Positions 34,395 through 44,039 of a DNA stretch of 64,000 nucleotides are shown here, piece by piece. Origin of the DNA: Stentor coeruleus (lineage: Eukaryota > Ciliophora > Heterotrichea > Heterotrichida > Stentoridae); NCBI GenBank assembly GCA_001970955.1, contig MPUH01000046.1, positions 1 through 64,000 of the forward strand. Reading direction: 5' to 3'. The notes under the pieces are model-generated. The model did no database searches. It was not told the origin of the DNA and was given only the letters and a program-made list of their open reading frames with translations. The translations under genes were made by a program, and so were the position numbers. Position 1 is the first letter of the stretch; every line of letters starts with the position of its first letter.

Positions 34395-34850
34395 TCAATT
34401 TGATTCAAGTTGTTCTTCATTATCATGGAGTTTCTGTAGAACTATAGCTTGTTCTTTAGTAACGAATCTACCTTTTACTCTTAGTCTCCCTTCAGCTACT
34501 TTCTTCCTGCAATTATAGTTGATTTTTTTACTCCAGACTCGGTTTTTTTTCTTTTCTCGGTATCTTTTCAGTTTTAATTGTCTTTCTTCATATGTTAGTG
34601 TTCCTATCCGAACTGAAGTATCATGGCTTTTATGTTTATTCTGTAGAACTTGGGCTTTTTGTATAGGCTTATTATTGATACTTTTAGGCTCATCTTGATC
34701 TTCGGAAAGATGAGGACTTAGTGCCCCAATCCCACACATAGGATAAGCATTATCGTCTAACGGATTATACATTGTGAAGGAAAATTTTCTCTCAGGCTTG
34801 TCAATCAATTCTTCAATTTCGCTAACTTCAATAAGGTCCCAATATTCCAT
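34395..34850 (-). CDS. CCT-motif (CONSTANS/TOC1-type) protein
   Basis: 151 residues starting MEYWDLIEVSEIEE. Residues about 88-131 form a basic CCT motif: EERQLKLKRYREKKKNR, then W.KKI.Y.CRK..AE.R.R.KGRFV. The spacing and the R-Y-R-E-K-K, Y..R and R.KGRF positions are those of the plant CCT domain, which binds DNA together with NF-Y subunits. The N-terminal half is acidic. Likely a small nuclear transcriptional regulator. Confidence 0.82.
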   Translation of the reverse strand: MEYWDLIEVSEIEELIDKPERKFSFTMYNPLDDNAYPMCGIGALSPHLSEDQDEPKSINNKPIQKAQVLQNKHKSHDTSVRIGTLTYEERQLKLKRYREKKKNRVWSKKINYNCRKKVAEGRLRVKGRFVTKEQAIVLQKLHDNEEQLESN

Positions 34851-35477
34851 TATATTTAAAATACTATTTAATATATAATTTACTTAGATTCTCTATAGAA
34901 ACATGATTATAAACTTAAAATTTTCCTGATTTTTATGTTTCAAGACGGTATGTGTTAGAAAATACAGAAAAAAATATTTGGGTTTATGACAAAAAATGTA
35001 TAAAATAAGAGGATTAGTAATAGGGAATAATATAATTTGTGTGTGGATTTTGATGAAGAATATATGAATTTATTGAGAAATTGTTGTAAATATTATTGAA
35101 ATTTTGTGTGAAAATAGACTAATTAGGTTTTATAAGAAAGTAAAATTAAATGTAGATTTCCTGATGATTTTTATTTCTTTTATGCTTAAATCTGGTTTTT
35201 ATTTAAAGGGAAAACTTCGCATATAAGTGATGATATTTTTTTTTAATGATGAAAAGCTTTGAGTCTGTTGAATTTATGTAAAAAAAAGCTTTTGTATGTA
35301 TTTTTTTTAAATATTTGTTGATTGAATTACAAAAGCAAAGGATATTTTATAAAGTTTTCTTAGTATCTAAACTATTATATATATTTTTGATATAGTATAC
35401 TCTTATTTTATAAGTATATTGAGAGGAAAAAAATGGATTTGATTTAAGGTCTTATATTTCAAGGTTAAATATTTGAC

Positions 35478-35853
35478 TGTAAATACAAATTATACTAATA
35501 ATACAATTAAAAAAGCCTAATTATAAATTTCATCGATCCTACAAAAGTATAATACAAATACTAACTATAATACTTGAAAATAAGCTTAAATATATCGCCC
35601 AATATAAAATAAATCTTTAACTAANTGTAAATACAAATTATACTAATAATACAATTAAAAAAGCCTAATTATAAATTTCATCGATCCTAGTCACCCTATT
35701 CTCCAAAGTATTTTTAAATAATTTTTATTAAAAAGCATATCTAAGATCTTTATGCTTAAATTTTTATATACAAAAGTATAATACAAATACTAACTATAAT
35801 ACTTGAAAATAAGCTTAAATATATCGCCCAATATAAAATAAATCTTTAACTAC
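35478..35853. repeat. Duplicated contig ends around gap N at 35625
   Basis: Copy 1 is 35478-35624, copy 2 is 35626-35853. They are near-identical except that copy 2 carries an extra 81 bp bounded by TA. Confidence 0.9.
35688..35768. other. TA-bounded 81-bp segment, candidate internal eliminated sequence
   Basis: Copy 1 reads GATCC-TA-CAAAAG; copy 2 reads GATCC-TA-GTCACC ... TTTATA-TA-CAAAAG. The difference is exactly 81 bp with one TA at each boundary, as if precisely excised in one molecule class. No terminal inverted repeat is obvious. A heterozygous indel is the alternative. Confidence 0.5.
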
Positions 35854-36577
35854 ACATACCTTAAAAAATCAATAATTTCCAAATATCAGCTATACTAATA
35901 TAATAACATATAAATATAATAAACTAATTCCCTTCATTTCAAAATAACCCATATTTTAAAAAGTCCTTAAGAAACCTATCAGAATGTAAAAATTTCCCAT
36001 ACAAGCTTTTATCCATCTAAGCAATACCCAAAACTTACTTAATTTTTTACATTAAAGCTATCAATAATATCATAAAAAAAAACATCTTGTCTAACAAAAC
36101 AGCAAAAAACGCTAGATATTCAAAATTTCTAATAAGATATTTTTCAAGGATAATTTCAATAATTAGTCAATTCTGATATATAAAAATCCATTTCAGACTA
36201 AGATTTTAGACAGATATAAAAAAATCAATAAATATCATACATGTAAAATATTCATTTTTTTTACTTTATAATATATAAAATTTGTTAGACTATTTATTAC
36301 TATATTCAATGCTTTTTTGGAAACCTTTATATATATTTTAATATATAAATAGATTCACTATAATATGAATTCCTGAGACACGAGGATAATACTTTATTAT
36401 TATAAATCGATAGGAATTTATAACAACTTTTCCTTGCCATTAATATACAAAAATGAAAGACAGTCTTAATGAGCCATTCCTCCACATATTTCCAATAGGC
36501 ATCGCTTTTGGCATTTTCTTATTTATATGAAGGATTTCTTGTGAAATCCATTAAATAAGATATATAATAGTTTATAC

Positions 36578-37951
36578 ATGGGAAGCATTTGTCCTAAAGG
36601 AAAAATAAGGCTGATACCGAAGCCGGTGTCCTATTTTTACACTATCGGAAAATACCTTGGCGAAGGATTCTACGGCAAAGTCCACGAAGCAGTCAAAATC
36701 TCGGACTCATCATTCAAAGTTGCTATCAAAACTATAAAAAAAGAGAACAAGAAAGACTTAAAAGAAGAAATTGAAATATTCAAAAAGCTAGATCATCCAT
36801 ATATTGTCCGACTATTAGAAGTTTTTGAAGATGAGAACTATATGCACTTAGTCATGGAATGTTGTGGACAAGGAGACCTTTTTGATAAGATTAATCAACA
36901 ACAACATTTATCAGAAGCCGAAACTAAAGTTCTGGTCAAGAAAATTCTCCTTGCAATAAATTACTTGCATTCTAATAATATTGTCCATCGTGATCTTAAA
37001 CCAGAGAATTTTTTATTCCAAGGTACAGAGTTGAAACTAATCGATTTCGGGTTTTCAAAACGATTTGTCAAGCAAGTCAATTGTGATAAGACTGAAAATT
37101 ATATGAACACTTTAGTTGGCACTGCCCAGTATTTAGCACCTGAAGTACTTAGAGGTAAATATGATCAAAAGTGTGATCTGTGGAGTATAGGGGTTATTGT
37201 GTATTTTATGCTATCAGGAACACTACCATTTGTTGGGAGTAATAATAAAGAATGCTTTAAAAAAATACTCAAAGGAGAGTTTACTTTTGCTGACGTACAA
37301 TGGAAAGATGTGAGTTCCAGGGCGAAAAAATTCATTTGTCAGTTACTAAAAAACAACCCAAAAAAAAGACTTTCAGCCAAGCGGGCCTTAAGGCATAAAT
37401 GGCTAAGAGAAGATGAGTTACCAATGAATATTTCCTACAGCTACATATTCTCCATTAAAAACATTTACTATCAAAGTGAGTTTAAAAAGTATGTCGTCCA
37501 AGTATTGGTGCGTTACTTATGCACCGAAGAAATCAAAGACATAACCGCAACATTTTTCAATATAAACGACAGTAATACTGGGGTAATCTGCGTCTCTGAA
37601 CTTGAAAAAGCTCTCAAACGTCTGGACCCAAATGCAGAAATAAACGACATTTACAAACTTTTCACCGAACACGGGCAGATTACTTATAGTAATTTTGTAG
37701 CTGCGGCCATGTTCACTAGACCAGTCTCTGAAAGTATCCTTACACGTGGCTTTAGAGTCTTAAGTTGTTCAGAAAATGCTTTTATAACCCCAATAAGCTT
37801 CCATAATGCATTGAAATTCATTGGCAAATCTGTTAGTAAGCTAAAGACATCAAGAATGATCTTAGAACTTGACCCTGCTGAAAATGAGAAACTGTCATAT
37901 AAAGAGTTCAGAAGTATATTTTTAACTTCTTACAGAAGTAAATCTCATTAA
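36578..37951 (+). CDS. Calcium-dependent protein kinase (CDPK-type), degenerate EF-hands
   Basis: 457 residues starting MGSICP, a myristoylation/palmitoylation signal. Kinase domain about 20-285: GEGFYGKV, Lys51, HRDLKPENF (Asp139), DFGFSK (Asp156), GTAQYLAPEV, ending RALRHKWL. A junction helix and an EF-hand-like lobe follow. The first loop NDSNTGVICVSE keeps Gly/Ile/Glu but has Asn at position 1; the last loop DPAENEKLSYKE lacks the Gly; the middle ones are unrecognisable. Ca2+ binding may therefore be weak. CDPKs control motility and secretion in ciliates. Confidence 0.88.
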   Translation: MGSICPKGKIRLIPKPVSYFYTIGKYLGEGFYGKVHEAVKISDSSFKVAIKTIKKENKKDLKEEIEIFKKLDHPYIVRLLEVFEDENYMHLVMECCGQGDLFDKINQQQHLSEAETKVLVKKILLAINYLHSNNIVHRDLKPENFLFQGTELKLIDFGFSKRFVKQVNCDKTENYMNTLVGTAQYLAPEVLRGKYDQKCDLWSIGVIVYFMLSGTLPFVGSNNKECFKKILKGEFTFADVQWKDVSSRAKKFICQLLKNNPKKRLSAKRALRHKWLREDELPMNISYSYIFSIKNIYYQSEFKKYVVQVLVRYLCTEEIKDITATFFNINDSNTGVICVSELEKALKRLDPNAEINDIYKLFTEHGQITYSNFVAAAMFTRPVSESILTRGFRVLSCSENAFITPISFHNALKFIGKSVSKLKTSRMILELDPAENEKLSYKEFRSIFLTSYRSKSH

Positions 37952-38021
37952 TGTCTTAATGCTATGTATGAGTAATTAAGATAATTATAACTTTTTTTTG
38001 AGGTATTAATAAGATGATTAA

Positions 38022-38537
38022 CTAATATTTTTCTTCTCTAAGTCCATCCTTAATGAAAAGGAAATGAGGAGCTTCGTCTTCAGGGTTTTTGTAGTATGAA
38101 AGGACAATCATAGCGCTTTGGTCGTAGTTGGCTCCAGTATAGAACTTGAATTCGTCAAAGTTAGCTACAACCCACTTAACGAAAGTTGTGGCACCTTGCA
38201 TGAAATCATTGATTCTTGGGGACTCTTGTTCTGTAAGGAACTTCTTGAGTTTTTGCATATAAGCTTTGGCGACTGCAACGTATTCTTTTTTAGTAAAAGA
38301 AGTCTCTTGTAAGCTGAATCCTGTGATAATTTCATTAACTCTTTCAACAGTGTTGTCAACAGCTTCATCTTCTCCACCACCTCCAAATTCATTTCCTCTG
38401 CCAATATCAACATCGTCACCACCTTTGGCAATCATACGAGAGGGTACTACCATGATGACATCATTGTATTCGAGAGTTATTTGATATGAATCCGAAATAA
38501 GCTCATCGTTACTGAAGACATCGAAGTAGACCTTCAT
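38022..38537 (-). CDS. TPT1: Translationally controlled tumour protein (TCTP)
   Basis: A 171-residue protein matching TCTP end to end: MKVYFDVFSNDELISDSY start, flexible acidic loop (about 38-62, GGGGEDEAVDNTVERVNEI), helical hairpin with YMQKLKKFLTEQ, FMQGATTFVKWVVANFDEFKFYTG, and FLFIKDGLREEKY at the end. TCTP is an abundant cytosolic chaperone-like protein, typically highly expressed. Codon use here includes more GC-ending codons than in neighbours, consistent with high expression. Its stop lies 70 bp from that of the CDPK. Confidence 0.95.
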   Translation of the reverse strand: MKVYFDVFSNDELISDSYQITLEYNDVIMVVPSRMIAKGGDDVDIGRGNEFGGGGEDEAVDNTVERVNEIITGFSLQETSFTKKEYVAVAKAYMQKLKKFLTEQESPRINDFMQGATTFVKWVVANFDEFKFYTGANYDQSAMIVLSYYKNPEDEAPHFLFIKDGLREEKY

Positions 38538-39646
38538 CTTATTTTTATAGCCATTAATCAGAAAACTTAGCTTTAGCTTTGAGATTAGAAATAAATGCTT
38601 TATTTTAGTTTGTGAACTTTGGAAGGAGGATTAAAGCATGGTTAAGATAAGTGAATTATTGGACAAGTAAAGATTAGGTACAAGATGAATGGATTTTTAT
38701 ATGGAAAGAACATGAAGAGCTTTGAATGTTTTATAAGAACTATGGAGATGATTGGGTTTTATGTTTTTTTGGGTTGAATTGAAAAGGAGAGTTTATTAGG
38801 TTTTTATAGAGGGAAATTAGAATTCTTGAATAAAATTAGGATTTGGGCTTGGTTTTTGATTGTAGGTGAGAGGAAATATAGGATTTTTTAGTTTGAATAT
38901 GGGATATGCTGATTTAGGTAGATGGGTTTGATGATTTTAGGAAATGATAATAATTTTGTTAAGTTTGGGGTTTATTTTGTAGTTTCATATGGTAGTTTGG
39001 AAGTAGGTTATATAGAAAATTATGTTTGGGAATTATGATTTATGGGTTTTTATTATTTAATTTTTTTGAATGATATAAATAGGAGTTTTTTTTGTATATA
39101 CTAGGATAAGTTTAGTATTTTAGTGAGGAGAAATGTTAAAAAAGAAAAAATATTAGCTGTAGGATGTAGGTTTGCATTAAATATCAGATTATAGATTAGA
39201 TTTATATATAAAGGCAAATAGAAGACTATTTACTTTTGGATATTACAGAAAAGTAGGCATTTTTATATTGTTGAGATAATTGGTTTACGCCTTTTATATA
39301 ATTTCCTTTATTTGAAGTATGCCTTTTTAATGTACACCGACACACTATCTGAAAATTCTTTGATTAAATGATAATAAAATCTAACACCCTATGTTTATCA
39401 AAACCTCCCATCATCTACAATCTCCATATCTAAAACCTATACAATTTCTAAAACCCTATTTCTAATTCTCTAATCATCTCAACATAAAATCCTTCCCATT
39501 CTTATATCTCATCACCCTAAAAACAAAAAAAATCTATCTCAACAACAAATCATCATCAGCCCAAGATCTTTTCCCTGAAAACTTCAAAATTCTTACACAT
39601 AAACCCATTTTCTCCTTTAATTCTAATAACCTATAAAAGTCAAAAA
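38538..39646. other. Divergent intergenic region
   Basis: G/T-rich from 38600 to 39070 and A/C-rich from 39370 to 39640: opposed 5' flanks of TCTP and the DHHC gene. No gene seen. Confidence 0.5.
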
Positions 39647-40444
39647 ATGTTCTTCCACAAAAACCCTATCAAAAGACTAATATTCAGCATACCAGTAATA
39701 TTTGTCATCATCTTAACAGGTTTTGTATTTTACTGCTACCATGCAGGATATATGTGGATTGGCGAGGGTACATTGCTTAAAGACAGTACGGTTTATGGCT
39801 TATTATTTTTATTAACTTGGGCTTATTTTGCTTGTATGTTTACAGATGCTAGAACAACTCCAGATAATTATAAAGAAACACCAAAAACTCATGACTATGA
39901 GGCAACTTTTTGCAAATATTGTGATAATGTTAGACCTCCTAGAACTCATCATTGCCGCTCATGTGATAGATGTATATTAAGACATGATCATCATTGTCCT
40001 TGGGTTGGAAATTGTGTTGGTTTTGGAAACCATAGGTATTTTATTCAGTTTGTGGTTTATGCGACTATTGATACAGGATTTGTTGGGAGTTGCTGCTTTG
40101 GAGTTATTATGAGAAATGATGATTTGAACTGGTTTACGATATTAGGTGCTGTGCTTGGATTAGGACTTTCTGTTGTCATTGGAAGTTTGGCTGGATTTCA
40201 TGTGTGGGGAATGTTAGCAAACATGACAACAATTGAGTTTAAAAAGTCCATGAAATCTAACATCTTTGATAGAGGTGACTGGCAAACCAACATTAAACAA
40301 GTTTTTGGCGATAATCTTCTAGCTTACGTTTTGCCAATAAAAACATCAGGGAATTTATCAGGATTAGACTATCCTTACAATCTTGAAAACTTAGATAAAG
40401 ATATTACTGAAGAATCAATAGATAACTTAGAAGTAAAAACATAA
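39647..40444 (+). CDS. DHHC-type protein S-acyltransferase
   Basis: 265 residues with four membrane segments (about 12-30, 50-65, 128-148, 165-190). The cytosolic cysteine-rich domain between TM2 and TM3 reads CKYCDNVRPPRTHHC, CDRCILRHDHHCPWVGNC, with the DHHC motif at 114-117. A TTxE-like motif (TTIE) follows TM4. These enzymes palmitoylate cytosolic-face cysteines. Plausible substrates encoded nearby include the MGSIC and MGCSIC proteins, but that link is inference. Confidence 0.95.
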   Translation: MFFHKNPIKRLIFSIPVIFVIILTGFVFYCYHAGYMWIGEGTLLKDSTVYGLLFLLTWAYFACMFTDARTTPDNYKETPKTHDYEATFCKYCDNVRPPRTHHCRSCDRCILRHDHHCPWVGNCVGFGNHRYFIQFVVYATIDTGFVGSCCFGVIMRNDDLNWFTILGAVLGLGLSVVIGSLAGFHVWGMLANMTTIEFKKSMKSNIFDRGDWQTNIKQVFGDNLLAYVLPIKTSGNLSGLDYPYNLENLDKDITEESIDNLEVKT

Positions 40445-40478
40445 AAAGTTCTTGATTTTCAATTTTTGATTTATAATT

Positions 40479-40796
40479 TTAAGTTTTACTCATAAGAGCT
40501 CGTCTTTTAATATCAGCTTCTCTTCTAATTGCATCTTTTAATGCATTATCAACTTCACCTGTACGTGGATCAGTTCCTAAAGGTCTACGGAATAAGAGAA
40601 TATGGGGTTCAGGAGGATGTGTTGCATAATGAGCCCAACCTTTACTTTGTGAAATTCCTAGTTTTCTCCACTCGTCTTCAGTCAAAAGCCCTTTTTCTTT
40701 GACTATATTCCCCCATTCTCTTGGTAAAATCACTTGTCTGTATTCGTATTCATCATCAAAGTACTTTTCTGAGTATTCAATATTTTCCCGACTCAT
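40479..40796 (-). CDS. Cyclin-dependent kinase regulatory subunit CKS
   Basis: The start MSRENIEYSEKYF at 40796 is preferred over a further in-frame Met 48 nt upstream in AT-rich leader. 105 residues with the CKS fold: YSEKYFDDEYEYRQVILP, REWGNIVKEKGLLTEDEWRKLG, then GWAHYATHPPEPHILLFRRP with the HxPEPH hinge. A C-terminal extension of about 25 residues is family-variable. CKS proteins bind CDK and phosphothreonine. The stop is 34 bp from that of the DHHC gene. Confidence 0.95.
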   Translation of the reverse strand: MSRENIEYSEKYFDDEYEYRQVILPREWGNIVKEKGLLTEDEWRKLGISQSKGWAHYATHPPEPHILLFRRPLGTDPRTGEVDNALKDAIRREADIKRRALMSKT

Positions 40797-41720
40797 ATTT
40801 AAATTATGAAAAATCAAGAATTGTATTTTCATTTGAAAAAACATAGTTTATATAATTAGCGTAAGGAATTGTTAAGAAAGTATAGTTTTTTTTATTAAAA
40901 TTATGTTTGGATGTTATTGAAAACTAAGGTTTGTGGAATTTTTAAGTTTTGATATTAGTGAAATGAAGTATGGATTTAAAGGAAAAGGTTAAAATGTATA
41001 GAAAAAGTTTAATGATTAAGACTAAATACTTAGAGATTTTTATAACAAAATATATTTTGTCTGAAAAAACAAAATAGTTTCTTTTTTACAACAGTTTTCT
41101 CAGTATGAAGATATAATAAAATTCAGCATTTAGATGTATAGATTATAGTATAAAACTTAACTTAAAAGCATCAAATAAATTGTGGAAATTATTAGCAGAA
41201 AACCTTTTAAAACGAAAATTTTATATCTAATCATTGATTTTTCTCTCTAATAAATTGCCTAAATTATGATTTTTATTGTAGTATTACACTTTGACACCTT
41301 ATAGCATAAACTATGAATCAAGGCTAAGCAAGTTTTTTTAATAATTTTTACTAGCTAAAAATAATAATTCTAGGGGAAAATCATTTGTGTTAGTATTTTC
41401 AATCCATAAACCTTTATTAATAAAACTATTTTATTCAATTCCCCAAAGCTTTTTTAAAGATATAACCAAACATTTTTTTTTAATACATAATTATTATAAG
41501 AAAAAAGCATCATTCTAATATAAAGCTTTCTGTCATACTAAATTCCTTTTTTATACTTAAAAAACTTTATGATTATATATAAACCTTAAAGTTCTTAATA
41601 AATTCTGATATTAAACATTTAATGTGGACTATAATTTGATATTATTTGGATTATATAAGTGTATAAAAGATTGGAGCTGAAAATATGAATTTAGCTAATG
41701 AAATGTAATTATTAATAATA
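40797..41720. other. Intergenic, nothing recognised
   Basis: AT-rich with no ORF; no RNA gene or repeat seen. Confidence 0.5.
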
Positions 41721-42476
41721 ATGGGATGTTCAATATGCATAAGCTCTAATAGATCGGTTGAGGAAAGAGTGCTGATTCCTGTGGAACAAAGTCTTGGACT
41801 CAGCGTTTTCTCAAGCGTTGAAATCGATCGCACATTGCATCGTTACTCTACTTTGTCAAAAATGTCTGAACTCCAGCTGAAAAAAGCTTGCAAAAATTTG
41901 GGATTAGACTACAAGAAAATGGAAAACTTCTTTTTAAGGTTTTCAGATGGAGAAAGCATCAAAGTAAAAAGATTAAACTGTGTAGGAATTTTATTAGGTC
42001 AAGGAACTGAAAAAAAAAAGATCTCTCTATTATTTAAAAACTATGATTTAGATGCATCTTTAACTTTAGACTGCAGTGAAATCGAAACGCTTATTGAAGA
42101 TGTTTTAATGGTTTCATGCAAAATTATCCCTGGTTACGCTATATTTCTTGATCCAGGTGATAAAGAACTTATCGATTATAGCTCAAAAATCAGCCAAGTT
42201 GAAAGAGGACTAATAAACTATTTTACAAATATTATATTAGAAAACAGAGATCATGTCACAGAAGAAGAATTTTGTAAAGCATTTAAAATTGACATGATTC
42301 GATTAATAATAACATCCTCAGAAATGCGGCTTCATGCTTACGACACTTTTAATAGAATCGAAAAACCAGCAAAGTTTATAATAGAAAAAATAAAGGCGGA
42401 GAAAAAAGAACATCAATCAGAGTATATCGAGAGAAAAAAAAATAAAAAAACTAGGAGAAATTTAAGTTATTCATAA
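41721..42476 (+). CDS. Myristoylated EF-hand-type Ca2+-binding protein
   Basis: 251 residues starting MGCSICISS, a dual-acylation signal. One clear EF-hand-like loop occurs at about 111-122 (DLDASLTLDCSE, with Asp1, Asp3, Ser5, Asp9, Glu12) flanked by helices LLFKNY and IETLIEDVL. The rest is helical, like the calcineurin-B/NCS superfold, ending in a Lys/Arg-rich tail (KKNKKTRRNLSYS). A degraded copy of the same gene lies at about 42956-43260, so the locus has duplicated. Confidence 0.72.
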   Translation: MGCSICISSNRSVEERVLIPVEQSLGLSVFSSVEIDRTLHRYSTLSKMSELQLKKACKNLGLDYKKMENFFLRFSDGESIKVKRLNCVGILLGQGTEKKKISLLFKNYDLDASLTLDCSEIETLIEDVLMVSCKIIPGYAIFLDPGDKELIDYSSKISQVERGLINYFTNIILENRDHVTEEEFCKAFKIDMIRLIITSSEMRLHAYDTFNRIEKPAKFIIEKIKAEKKEHQSEYIERKKNKKTRRNLSYS

Positions 42477-42955
42477 AAAACTGAATATAAGATCTTATTA
42501 TTAAAAAGTATATTTTCTTTATTATATGTATAAAAAAAATAGTAGTAAGAGATAAAATAAAGATAAAAACCTTAAAACGCACTATCTACATATCATATAA
42601 ATACAAACCAAAAACTACTTGGGCATAAAAATCAAGATAAATTTTACTATTAAAAGTACTCCAAATATTATATTTTTTGACCCAAACTCTCACTCTAAAA
42701 GCTATTTACAATAAAAAATTAGATGTTCTTATGCAAATACTCATATAAAAAACCCTTTCGAAAAAAACTTTCTTTTTTGATTTGAACGAAATTTAAGTTT
42801 TAAACTTATAAAAACTATAAAAATTCAATCTGATAACCACCTATGCTCATATTTCCTAAGTATGTTTACAGGCTATTTTTCATCTATTCAAATAAAAATT
42901 TTCATATAAAAACATAGCAAGTGATGACTCAAGAGCATATTTTTTTATAATTTTT

Positions 42956-43260
42956 TTTTTGAAAACAATCTGTTTATTTCAAGAAAAATAAGCTCCTTAG
43001 GAATACTTTTATGTAATGGCGAAGTTTCAGATAATGTTTCATTGATACTTGATAATTATGATAAATTTTGCTTAGGGACTTTACTGATTAGTAAATAAGA
43101 TGAAATTATTTATGAAATTTTTAGCATTGCATGTTCAATGATCCCTAAATAGATTTTAAGTTTGAATTATGTAAATCAAGATTTAAGAAAATATGTATTA
43201 AAGTTTTTAGTTTTATTGCCTATAGTTGTGAGAAATTATACTAATATTATAATAGGAGTT
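42956..43260 (+). pseudogene. Decayed tandem copy of the EF-hand protein gene
   Basis: The plus-strand translation gives SSLGILLCNGEVSDNVSLIL, DNYDKFCLGTLLIS, YEIFSIACSMIPK and NYTNII. These line up in order with CVGILLGQGTEKKKISLLFK, NYDLDASLTLDCSE, EDVLMVSCKIIPG and YFTNII of the intact neighbour. In-frame TAA and TAG interrupt it and the ends are lost. Position directly downstream of the intact gene indicates tandem duplication. Confidence 0.75.
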
Positions 43261-43399
43261 TATTTGCTAAATTCTAGTTAATTAATAATTTATATGTTTA
43301 AAATATTTAAGGATATGGCAAAACTAGTTTCATTGTAGTTTTATAATTTCCTACCAATTTTTATAATAATCATTTATATAAACATTATAAAAAAAAATA

Positions 43400-43630
43400 T
43401 TAAAAGCGCAGTATCTGACCCTACTATGCCTAAAGTCAAACTAATAAATGCAAAAAGTCGCCTGATTTTTTATTTCACTGAATTATAAGCTTATAAAGAA
43501 TTTCAGGATAAAATTATTCTATAGGAAGTAAAATACCTCTTAAGAAATCTAAGGATGATATTATTGAAGTATTTGGAGAAAACCATGAAATCATTAGTGA
43601 CTATAAATTCAATCTCAGTTTTCTGTTTTA
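43400..43630 (+). pseudogene. Short decayed coding fragment, unknown family
   Basis: One frame reads SAVSDPTMPKVKLINAKSR then LIFYFTEL, with TAA and TAG stops and one frameshift before KKSKDDIIEVFGENHEIISD. The composition is protein-like but I recognise no family. It may belong to the same duplicated gene tract or to another relic. Confidence 0.35.
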
Positions 43631-44039
43631 AAAAAAAGAAAACTTATACAAATCTAATGCATATTTATAAAAAGTTTCAAATATAAGGATTAAGTGCATA
43701 ACTTAGAAGTATTCCCACCTGTAGTTCAACTCTATACATCTTTAAAATTTATATACGTTTGCAATATATTTCAAATATCATATGAAAAGTTCAAGTTTTC
43801 CTGCATCCTAACAAAAAATCTAATAAATCACTGCCCAAAGGTATAGTTTATAATAAAAAACATGCGAAATCAGTATTTGCATTTCCTAGCCTTACAAATT
43901 TTTACCAAAACTAAATCCATCATCCATCATCCTCAATAACACAAAAAACCCCTCTAACAATCACTTCAAACCTCAGAAAACCTTTATTTTTCTATATCTT
44001 TAAACCTAAAAACCTAATAATCCAAACTTTCCTATAAAA

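Larger units (their letters stand above)
34851..36577. other. Intergenic, 1.7 kb, with gap and indel polymorphism
   Basis: No gene recognised. It contains the duplicated, gap-flanking segment at 35478-35853 and one very AT-rich stretch before the CDPK start. Confidence 0.6.
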
